Program-made: the position numbers and the translations under genes
The notes under the pieces: generated by a model
What the model was told of the DNA's origin: nothing
The model's database searches: none
What the model saw: the letters and a program-made list of their open reading frames with translations, nothing else
In this document: positions 1-5,082 of the stretch, in pieces
How the letters are laid out: every line of letters begins with the position of its first letter
How positions within the stretch are numbered: the stretch's first letter is position 1
Origin: Candidatus Izemoplasma sp.
Lineage (GTDB): Bacteria > Bacillota_I > Bacilli_A > Izemoplasmatales > Izemoplasmataceae
Assembly: GCA_021736285.1 (NCBI GenBank)
Contig: JAIPGE010000106.1
Coordinates: 1 to 5,105 of the forward strand
Length of the DNA stretch: 5,105 bases
Reading direction: 5' to 3'

Positions 1-46
1 AAATACAAGTGGTACAAACAAATGACACATAGCACTATTTTTTCTT

Positions 47-75
47 AAAAAAATAGCGAACCCCCATGGGGGTTC
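47..75 (-). terminator. Probable intrinsic terminator or attenuator hairpin, minus strand
   Basis: Bases 58-75 are a perfect 18-base palindrome, GAACCCCCATGGGGGTTC. It can fold as a 7-bp stem with a CATG loop. Read on the minus strand it is followed by GCTA and then seven T (53-47), the layout of a rho-independent terminator, although the T-tract starts four bases after the stem. On the plus strand no T-tract follows, so it should act on leftward transcription. No minus-strand gene lies to its right, so it would end either a short leftward transcript or the leader of a gene beyond the left edge. A weaker all-A/T hairpin (CTATTTTTT at 56-48 with AAAAAATAG at 43-35, minus strand) overlaps the T-tract. 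Confidence 0.55.
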
Positions 76-100
76 CACCACTCTTCATAATGTTTCTTTT

Positions 101-109
101 ATTATATCA
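101..109 (-). promoter_or_regulatory. Possible extended -10 promoter, leftward
   Basis: The minus strand reads TGATATAAT here, which is a TGn extension plus a perfect TATAAT -10. No good -35 hexamer stands 16-18 bases upstream. A start near base 94-95 would give a transcript that meets the hairpin at 58-75 after about 20 bases. In AT-rich DNA such a match is expected by chance fairly often. The support is that promoter, hairpin and T-tract line up in the same direction. Confidence 0.3.
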
Positions 110-164
110 TTTATTTTCCAAAAAGATTTGACACTAAGACCGGAAAATTAATTTGCATGATTAT

Positions 165-194
165 TTGACTTGTTATAGGCTCTCGATTTATAAT
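165..194 (+). promoter_or_regulatory. Sigma-A-type promoter of the thiol/sulfur operon
   Basis: TTGACT (165-170) matches the -35 consensus at five of six positions. A perfect TATAAT (189-194) follows after an 18-base spacer. Transcription would start near base 201, giving a leader of about 33 bases to the ATG at 234. The next three plus-strand genes are separated by no more than 15 bases with no terminator between them, so this promoter probably drives all three. No riboswitch-like structure fits in so short a leader. Confidence 0.75.
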
Positions 195-216
195 GATAGT
201 GTAGAAAAATTTACTT

Positions 217-225
217 AGAGAGAAG
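217..225 (+). promoter_or_regulatory. Ribosome binding site that selects the ATG at 234
   Basis: The purine run AGAGAGAAG ends 8 bases before the ATG at 234. The upstream in-frame GTG at 225 overlaps the run and would leave almost no spacing. The ATG at 234 is therefore the better start and also gives a cleaner signal peptide (MKAIKRF followed by the hydrophobic core). The match to AGGAGG is only moderate. Confidence 0.6.
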
Positions 226-233
226 TGCATGAT

Positions 234-1475
234 ATGAAAGCAATAAAGCGATTTTTGTTTGTATTCATACTAGTTTTATTTGGCCTTTTGTCTCCACAAA
301 AGATATCCGCAGACAATGGTCGTATTGCCGTCTATTTTAAAGAAACCACTTGTTTGGTGTGTGCTGAGTTACAAGGCTATCCAAATGGCCCTAACAATGT
401 CTACTATGAAGATCAAGATTATATTAAAAAAATGGAAGACCAAGGGATTACCGTTGTTGTTTATGACCTTATGGTTGATGATCCAATAGATGAATATGCT
501 TACTATGATCAAGATAATACGTTGGTTGAAGTGACTGCGCTAGATGTCTTTTCTGCGTTTAACGAAACGTACAATCGAGATAATTTATATGTTCCGGTTG
601 TCTTTGTTGGTGATACTTATTATGAAGGGTTAAGCGATATTCAAAACGCTGTTGATAGCGGTGATATTTACGATGCCAGTAATCAACCATTGCGTGATGT
701 TAGTGTTGAAGAAGGTAGTGCTTATGCAAAAATAACTGGGTTTGTTGGGTTTCTAACAGTTCTTTTTGCGGGCTTACTCGATGGGTTTAATCCTTGTGCT
801 ATCGCACTCCTCTTGCTTTTTGTCAGTTTGCTTGGATTTTCTGAAAATAAGAAATTTTTAATCCTTGTTAGTGTTGTTTATATCTTTGCTTTATTTATTT
901 CTTATCTACTTATCGGTACTTTACTGTTGACCGTGCTCAGTAGATTTCAAGCACAAGCTGCTTTGATTGCCACAATTATTAACTGGTTTGTAGCGATATT
1001 ATGTATCATTTTGTTTGCGCTAAACCTTTATGATTTTTTCCGTGCCCGAAATAAAGATTATGGTAATATTAAAAATCAATTACCGAAATTTATTCAACGC
1101 TTTAATAAAAAGATTGTAACATCTTTTACTAACGTATTGAATAATCGAGATAAAAAAGGTGTTATCGGAATTCTTGCGATTACATTTTTACTTGGTATTA
1201 CATTAAGTATCACTGAATTACTTTGCACTGGCCAAATTTACTTTGCTATTCTTTACGGTATTCATAGCGTCAACTCAGTTTATGGCTATGTTGCTTTAAT
1301 AGCTTATAACATTATGTTTGTTGTGCCACTTATTGTTATTGCGATTATTTCAATTAAAGGCCGTGGCATTATGGAAACAAGCAACTTTGTCCGTGAACAC
1401 TTGGATTTAATTAAACTATTAAATGCTGTATTGTTTTTAGGTATCGCGATTTATTACTTCACTCGAATCTTTTAA
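234..1475 (+). CDS. Secreted thioredoxin-like domain fused to a CcdA/DsbD-type transmembrane thiol-redox domain
   Basis: This 413-residue protein probably passes electrons from cytoplasmic thiols across the membrane to an attached extracytoplasmic thioredoxin-like domain. Residues 1-26 look like a Sec signal peptide (KAIKR, hydrophobic core, likely cut after ISA), with no lipobox cysteine. Residues about 30-155 form the thioredoxin-like part, with CLVC (C40, C43) after a beta strand and VPVVFVGD carrying the probable cis-proline (P121). Six hydrophobic segments follow, roughly at 165-188, 208-235, 243-268, 309-335, 348-373 and 392-410. One membrane cysteine is in DGFNPCA (C188) and a second in ELLCTGQ (C331). 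This pair, one in each half, is the expected CcdA/DsbD redox pair. Basic loops (RARNK, NNRDKK, IKGRG) fall on the side predicted to be cytoplasmic, which supports the topology. It is the first gene of the operon and ends 15 bases before the next. Family assignment rests on motifs and topology; the partner substrates are unknown. Confidence 0.82.
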   Translation: MKAIKRFLFVFILVLFGLLSPQKISADNGRIAVYFKETTCLVCAELQGYPNGPNNVYYEDQDYIKKMEDQGITVVVYDLMVDDPIDEYAYYDQDNTLVEVTALDVFSAFNETYNRDNLYVPVVFVGDTYYEGLSDIQNAVDSGDIYDASNQPLRDVSVEEGSAYAKITGFVGFLTVLFAGLLDGFNPCAIALLLLFVSLLGFSENKKFLILVSVVYIFALFISYLLIGTLLLTVLSRFQAQAALIATIINWFVAILCIILFALNLYDFFRARNKDYGNIKNQLPKFIQRFNKKIVTSFTNVLNNRDKKGVIGILAITFLLGITLSITELLCTGQIYFAILYGIHSVNSVYGYVALIAYNIMFVVPLIVIAIISIKGRGIMETSNFVREHLDLIKLLNAVLFLGIAIYYFTRIF

Positions 1476-1490
1476 AGGAGGTTTTCCATC

Positions 1491-1775
1491 ATGACGCAAA
1501 CACTCGTTATCAAGAAACATGATAAAGTGATTTTTGAAGCTAAAATTATTAACATTCCCATTAAAGAAGACGTCTTAATTAAAAAAAGTATTGAACTCTT
1601 TGATGATGATGACCCTTGTATCATACATCAATCCTATGTTGCCAAAGAATTTGCTCAAAAATTACTTGATCTATTTGGTGATCAAACACAGTTAGAAGGT
1701 AAACATTATGTCGATGAGTTATCCTTTTTAGACTTTACAGATATTGAAACACTTTCATTTGAGTTGAAAGGGTGA
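1491..1775 (+). CDS. Small acidic protein of unknown function, between redox and cysteine desulfurase genes
   Basis: I do not recognise this 94-residue protein. It has no signal peptide or membrane segment and should be cytoplasmic. It looks like a small folded alpha/beta protein: a strand-like start (TLVIKKHDKVIFEAKIINI), an acidic turn with four consecutive Asp (38-41), one cysteine (C43, in DDPCIIHQS), an amphipathic helix (VAKEFAQKLLDLFG, 50-63), and an acidic C-terminal part. Expression signals are strong: AAAGGAGG at 1474-1481 lies 9 bases before the ATG, overlapping the upstream stop. It ends with TGA, which rules out reading TGA as Trp in this organism. The next gene's ATG is 4 bases after this stop. 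The position suggests an accessory role in the same thiol/sulfur pathway, but that is inference from context only. Confidence 0.8.
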   Translation: MTQTLVIKKHDKVIFEAKIINIPIKEDVLIKKSIELFDDDDPCIIHQSYVAKEFAQKLLDLFGDQTQLEGKHYVDELSFLDFTDIETLSFELKG

Positions 1776-1779
1776 GTTG

Positions 1780-2925
1780 ATGAAAGTTTATTTAGACAAC
1801 GGCGCAACTACAAAAGTAAGTGACACAGTATTAGAAGCAATGTTACCGTATTTTAAAGAAGAGTACGGCAATCCTTCAAGCATTCACCAAAAGGGATTTG
1901 ATGCCAAAAAATCATACAATCAATCAAAACGCCTCATTGCTAAATTATTGCATTGTGACAAAGATGAAATTCACTTCACAAGTTGTGGTACTGAAGCATC
2001 TAATTGGGCAATTAAAGGTATGGCTTATAAACACCCCTCAAAAACTGAAATTATCACCACAAAAATTGAACATCATGCGACGTTACATACTGTTCAATTT
2101 TTAGAAGCACGTGGATACACTATTCACTATCTAGATGTCGATGAAACGGGCTTTGTTAAATTAGAACAACTGAAAGCAGCAATTAATGAGAACACACTCC
2201 TTGTCAGTATTATTTATGCCAACAATGAAATTGGTACACTCCAAGATTTAAAACAAATTGAACACATTTGTCATCAACAAAATACAATTTTACATATCGA
2301 TGCCGTTCAAGCAACTTGTCATGTTCCGTTAAACTTACATGCCATGAACGTAGATCTTTTGAGTATATCTGGTCATAAATTTCACGCACCTAAAGGCATT
2401 GGTATCTTATATATAAAAAATGGTATTGCAATTGAAAATTTAATCCATGGGGGCCAACAAGAAAATAAACGGCGGAGCGGGACAGAAAATATGCCTTATA
2501 TTATCGGATTAACACAAGCATTAAAAGAAGGCATGAATGAATTAATTCATTATCAAGATAAACTGAATAAACTGAGTCGCTACTTTTTAGAACAACTTGA
2601 TCATGCAAACATTGAATATCGTTTGAATGGCCCAAGTATTGGGCATAATCGGCTTCCTGGAAATATTAATATCTCGTTTAAAAACTGTACCAATACAAAC
2701 ATAACATACTATCTTAATAAAGCTGAGATATATGTTTCCACTGGTAGTGCTTGTGATAGTGAATCGATTGAACCGAGTCATGTGTTAAAAAATATTTCAG
2801 TACCCGAGGAATATATTAATGGGTCAATACGGTTTTCACTCGGTATCGATACAACCAAAGAAGATGTTGATTATGTAACGGACACATTGATATCTATCGT
2901 TCAAAAATTAAGCGCAAATCGCTAG
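1780..2925 (+). CDS. nifS: Cysteine desulfurase, NifS/IscS family (PLP-dependent)
   Basis: This 381-residue enzyme would convert L-cysteine to L-alanine and leave a persulfide on its active cysteine, supplying sulfur for Fe-S clusters or tRNA thiolation. Length and motifs fit a class V aminotransferase fold of group I (IscS/NifS): N-terminal VYLDNGATT, NPSS at 31-34, EHHA with the PLP-stacking His98, ANNEIG (147-152), HIDAVQ (Asp174, Gln177), SGHK with the Schiff-base Lys200, the RRSGTEN motif (231-237), and STGSACDSESIEPSHVL with catalytic Cys325 on the long group I loop. All key residues are present, so it should be active. The ATG at 1780 is preferred to the TTG at 1777 because AAAGG at 1767-1771 is then 8 bases away. 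It is last in the operon. Its stop shares CTAG (2922-2925) with the stop of the converging gene. No scaffold (iscU/sufU), thiI or mnmA gene adjoins, so its acceptor is unknown. The symbol is family-level only. Confidence 0.93.
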   Translation: MKVYLDNGATTKVSDTVLEAMLPYFKEEYGNPSSIHQKGFDAKKSYNQSKRLIAKLLHCDKDEIHFTSCGTEASNWAIKGMAYKHPSKTEIITTKIEHHATLHTVQFLEARGYTIHYLDVDETGFVKLEQLKAAINENTLLVSIIYANNEIGTLQDLKQIEHICHQQNTILHIDAVQATCHVPLNLHAMNVDLLSISGHKFHAPKGIGILYIKNGIAIENLIHGGQQENKRRSGTENMPYIIGLTQALKEGMNELIHYQDKLNKLSRYFLEQLDHANIEYRLNGPSIGHNRLPGNINISFKNCTNTNITYYLNKAEIYVSTGSACDSESIEPSHVLKNISVPEEYINGSIRFSLGIDTTKEDVDYVTDTLISIVQKLSANR

Positions 2926-2952
2926 TCAAATAGCAATTTACGCTCTTTTTTT
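2903..2952. terminator. Bidirectional terminator formed from the overlapping gene ends
   Basis: A hairpin pairs 2911-2923 with 2932-2944 around an 8-base loop. Rightward, 11 of 13 positions pair, with C/A mismatches at 2915/2940 and 2920/2935, and the stem is followed by C and seven T (2946-2952). Leftward, the same two positions become G-U wobbles, so all 13 positions pair, followed by TAA and five T (2907-2903). The stem holds the last codons of the desulfurase gene and both stop codons, while its right arm encodes the last residues of the rsuA-like gene. No other terminator candidate lies between the convergent genes. Confidence 0.7.
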
Positions 2953-3626
2953 GTTAATACTTTAACCTCACTAGGTTGTAGCGAGGGGTCCAATACCAAG
3001 TTACCAATTTGAATCCGTTTCAAGACAACAACTTCACGATTAAAATGTTTGATCATTTCTTTTATTTGATGATGTTTTCCTTCGTGAATAGAAATTTTTA
3101 AAACCGTATTAGTGACTTCTTCTACAATCACATCTTGTGGGGTATACGGTCGATCACGATCATCATATAGTGTATAATTACCAGACAACATTTCGACATC
3201 ATCTAATGGTGCATCAATAGTCACCTCATACACTTTATACACTCTATTTTTAGGAGATATCACATGATGTAATAGCATGCCATCATTCGTCAACAACAAT
3301 AGCCCGGTAGTGTCTTGATCTAACCTGCCAATTGTTGTTAAATTAAGACGCTTTAAACGGTCTTCTAACGCATCAAATACCGTTGGATACAAGGGATCAT
3401 TATTCGCACATACGGTATGTAATGCTTTGTTCATCATGAGTACAATTGAAGGATCATAAAAAATTGTTTCCCCTTTAAAAACAATCCTATCCTCACTTGG
3501 ACTGACATGTTGTTTTGGTGTTGTGACTAGTTCTTCATTTACTGTCACATCACCTTTTTTAATTGCCATTTTGATGTCTTTGCGACTACCATAGTTTAAA
3601 TTGGATAATAATTTATCGATTCGCAT
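2922..3626 (-). CDS. rsuA: RsuA-type ribosomal small subunit pseudouridine synthase
   Basis: This 234-residue protein should isomerise a uridine to pseudouridine in 16S rRNA (position 516 in E. coli numbering) during small-subunit assembly. Residues 1-48 are an S4 RNA-binding domain (MRIDKLLSNLNYGSRK, then AIKKGDVTVN). The catalytic domain follows, with GRLDQDTTGLLLLTNDG at 100-116 and nucleophile Asp103, KVYEV with Lys131 and Tyr133, and EGKHHQIKEM at 182-191. The GRLDxDTTG and HQ(I/V)K forms favour RsuA over RluB/E/F. One oddity is that the usual NKPxG motif reads NKALH (66-70), losing Pro and Gly, although the residues after it (VCANNDP, PTV) fit the family. The start has AGAGGA just upstream (GAGG about 5 bases from the ATG) and the S4 domain is complete. 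An intrinsic terminator lies 15 bases before the ATG. The stop overlaps the converging desulfurase stop. Confidence 0.9.
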   Translation of the reverse strand: MRIDKLLSNLNYGSRKDIKMAIKKGDVTVNEELVTTPKQHVSPSEDRIVFKGETIFYDPSIVLMMNKALHTVCANNDPLYPTVFDALEDRLKRLNLTTIGRLDQDTTGLLLLTNDGMLLHHVISPKNRVYKVYEVTIDAPLDDVEMLSGNYTLYDDRDRPYTPQDVIVEEVTNTVLKISIHEGKHHQIKEMIKHFNREVVVLKRIQIGNLVLDPSLQPSEVKVLTKKERKLLFD

Positions 3627-3640
3627 AAAGTCCTCTTTTC

Positions 3641-3670
3641 AAAAATAACCCTGCATCGCAGGGTTATTTT
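3641..3670 (-). terminator. Strong intrinsic terminator overlapping the UPF0223 stop codon
   Basis: Bases 3642-3654 and 3658-3670 are a perfect 13-bp inverted repeat (AAAATAACCCTGC) around a 3-base centre. On the minus strand this gives a GC-rich stem core AACCCTGC/GCAGGGTT followed by ATTTTTG, a standard terminator for the pfk transcript. The stop codon of the UPF0223 gene (3666-3664) lies in the first arm. The T-rich end is directly followed by the rsuA ribosome site and ATG, so the hairpin separates the two genes or sets how much readthrough reaches rsuA. With A-tracts on the other side it could also work rightward, but no plus-strand transcript is expected there. Confidence 0.85.
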
Positions 3671-3903
3671 ATAGTTTTGATTGTCTGATATACTGAATAA
3701 CCAGATACATTTTTAAATGCTTTATCTATTTGTTTTTCCATTGCTTTTGAATTAACAATGGATTGATAATTCTGATATTGTTGGATGAGTTTGTTCTTGT
3801 CTACTTTACCTTCATTGGCCTCTTCAACCAAATTTAAGAAACTAACAATTTCAATAATTTCTACAGTTGTAAATTGTTCGTAATCAATTGGATAAGTATA
3901 CAT
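3664..3903 (-). CDS. yktA: UPF0223 family protein (YktA-like)
   Basis: This 79-residue protein matches the UPF0223 family, small helical proteins of Firmicutes whose function is not known. The visible family pattern is YPIDYEQFTTVEIIEIVSFL at 4-23 (family form YPxDYEWSTEEIIDVVxF), a KLIQQYQNYQSIVNSKAMEK stretch at 39-58 (family form YRxFKxIVPSKAEEK), and SGYSVYQTIK at 67-76. The full length is present. Known family members have Trp where this one has Gln-Phe in DYEQF. Its ATG overlaps the pfk stop by one base (TAATG) and no Shine-Dalgarno sequence precedes it, so translation probably depends on ribosomes finishing pfk. Its own stop lies in the stem of the following terminator. Family recognition is from memory of the pattern. 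Confidence 0.85.
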   Translation of the reverse strand: MYTYPIDYEQFTTVEIIEIVSFLNLVEEANEGKVDKNKLIQQYQNYQSIVNSKAMEKQIDKAFKNVSGYSVYQTIKTIK

Positions 3904-5030
3904 TAGTTACCAAACGTGATACCAATTGCTTTGGCAGCTTGTACATATTGACCTTCTGGATCAACTTTCTTGCCACCACCTGTAGAAGTTTCTCCCATTT
4001 CGCCACTGCCAACAACGTCTTCTAATGGAATAGATGTGATTTTACGGCCGCGTAATTGTACCATGCGTCCGGCACCACCATTCATTAATAAGTCAACAGC
4101 ATTTACACCAAACAAGAGTCCTAATGCACGGTCGAATTGAGATGTAATACCACCGCGTTGAATGTATGCTAAGTTGGTATAACGTACTTCATGTTCAGCA
4201 ATCAATTCTTGTAGTTGATCCGTTAAAATTTTACCAACACCACCTAAGCGGACAGCATCAGCGCTATCTTCGACATGTTCACGAACTGTGACTTTACCAC
4301 CTTTTGGTTTTGCGCCTTCGCTAATAACAATGATAGTGAAATTACGACCAAATGCATCACGTTGTCTGATTTTTTCAACTATTTTATCAATATCATATGG
4401 AATCTCTGGAATCAAAATAACATCCGCGCTTCCAGCCAACCCACCTTCTAATGCAAGCCAACCTGTATGGCGACCCATTACTTCGACAACCATTACGCGG
4501 TCATGTGAATAAGCTGTTGTATGGATTTTATCTAGCGCATCAGTAATTGTTTCTAATGATGTATTATATCCAAATGTTACATCTGTTGCAGGTAAGTCAT
4601 TATCAATTGTTTTAGGAACACCAACAACTGGTAATCCTTTACGGTAGAAATCACGCGCACTGGTTAATGTACCGTCACCACCCATAACAATTAAAGCGTC
4701 AACACCAAGATATTTTAAATTCTTGATTGCTTGATCTGACACGTCTTTATATTCAACAGTTCCATCTTCTTTAACAACTGGATAATTAAATAAGTTGTCT
4801 TTGTTAGAAGATTTTAAAATCGTTCCACCTTCATGCATAATCCCAGATACACTACGCAATCCTAGTGGTCTGTAGTCATTTTTATAAAGGCCACTGTATC
4901 CGCGGGTAAACCCAACAACCTCAACGCCATATTTGCTGACAGCTGTTTTTGTAATTCCGTTAATAACGGCATTTAACCCCGAGCAGTCTCCACCACCAGT
5001 GATTATTCCGATCTTTCGTATTTTACTCAT
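3903..5030 (-). CDS. pfkA: 6-phosphofructokinase, ATP-type of the GGDG/PKTIDND group
   Basis: This 375-residue enzyme phosphorylates fructose 6-phosphate to fructose 1,6-bisphosphate in glycolysis. Motifs in order are GIITGGGDCSGLNA (8-21, phosphate loop), MGGDGT (116-121), VPKTIDND (138-145, catalytic Asp143), MGRHTGW (185-191, substrate contacts), IPEIPY (207-212) and QRGG (291-294). Gly120 matches E. coli Gly104, which in the family favours ATP over pyrophosphate (Asp there in PPi enzymes). Lys140 replaces E. coli Gly124 and is typical of the longer group III enzymes. G/K pairs are known in ATP-dependent actinobacterial enzymes, so ATP is the likely donor but this is untested. It is about 55 residues longer than classic bacterial PfkA, partly through an insert at 70-100 and a glycine-rich tail (GSGEMGETSTGGGKK). 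It is first in its transcript, with its own promoter and an AGGAGG site, and is not followed by pyk as in many Firmicutes. Confidence 0.93.
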   Translation of the reverse strand: MSKIRKIGIITGGGDCSGLNAVINGITKTAVSKYGVEVVGFTRGYSGLYKNDYRPLGLRSVSGIMHEGGTILKSSNKDNLFNYPVVKEDGTVEYKDVSDQAIKNLKYLGVDALIVMGGDGTLTSARDFYRKGLPVVGVPKTIDNDLPATDVTFGYNTSLETITDALDKIHTTAYSHDRVMVVEVMGRHTGWLALEGGLAGSADVILIPEIPYDIDKIVEKIRQRDAFGRNFTIIVISEGAKPKGGKVTVREHVEDSADAVRLGGVGKILTDQLQELIAEHEVRYTNLAYIQRGGITSQFDRALGLLFGVNAVDLLMNGGAGRMVQLRGRKITSIPLEDVVGSGEMGETSTGGGKKVDPEGQYVQAAKAIGITFGN

Positions 5031-5035
5031 AATAT

Positions 5036-5043
5036 TCCTCCTA
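5036..5043 (-). promoter_or_regulatory. Strong ribosome binding site of pfk
   Basis: The minus strand reads TAGGAGGA, ending 5 bases before the pfk ATG at 5030. It is nearly the full anti-16S complement and fixes the start, consistent with a highly expressed glycolytic gene. The downstream UPF0223 gene has no such site. Confidence 0.85.
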
Positions 5044-5053
5044 AATCATTACT

Positions 5054-5082
5054 ATTATACTTGTTTTTAGCCAAAGAGTAAA
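5054..5082 (-). promoter_or_regulatory. Sigma-A-type promoter of pfk
   Basis: On the minus strand a perfect TATAAT (5059-5054) lies 17 bases downstream of TTTACT (5082-5077), which matches the -35 consensus at four of six positions. Transcription would start near 5047, giving a leader of about 16 bases that holds little more than the ribosome site. There is no room in it for a riboswitch. Operators could lie upstream, beyond the window edge at 5105. Confidence 0.75.

Noticed and set aside
8..43. T-run at 38-43 as a plus-strand terminator for a gene left of the window
   Set aside because: No GC-rich stem precedes it. Only AGTG (8-11) and CACT (33-36) pair, across a long gap.
35..88. A 17-codon minus-strand frame as a real gene
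   Set aside because: It has no ribosome site and its sequence is dictated by the palindrome and the A/T tracts. It is kept only as part of a possible leader in the findings.
128..133. TTGACA, a perfect -35 hexamer on the plus strand
   Set aside because: No acceptable -10 lies 16-19 bases downstream (that spot reads about ATTTGC). The TTGACT/TATAAT pair at 165-194 is a far better promoter.
225..233. GTG at 225 as the start of the thioredoxin/CcdA-like gene
   Set aside because: It overlaps the purine-rich ribosome site and adds only three residues before the ATG at 234, which has normal spacing.
280..489. Second plus-strand frame inside the thioredoxin-like region
   Set aside because: It overlaps the signal peptide and CxxC domain of the real gene in another frame and has no ribosome site.
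1777..1779. TTG at 1777 as the start of the cysteine desulfurase
   Set aside because: The adjacent in-frame ATG at 1780 is the commoner codon, has better spacing, and gives the usual short N-terminus (MKVYLDN).
2587..2781. Minus-strand open frame inside the cysteine desulfurase gene
   Set aside because: It is antisense to conserved coding sequence with no expression signals and no recognisable product.
3672..3700. TATAAA-like -10 near the end of the UPF0223 gene as an rsuA promoter
   Set aside because: The best -35 partner (TTCAGT) is poor, and the start site would fall inside the terminator stem. It is not strong enough to list.
4288..4512. Open frame on the plus strand inside pfk
   Set aside because: It is antisense to a fully conserved enzyme, has no ribosome site, and has an implausible composition (many Pro, Ser and Thr). 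It is a by-product of pfk codon use.
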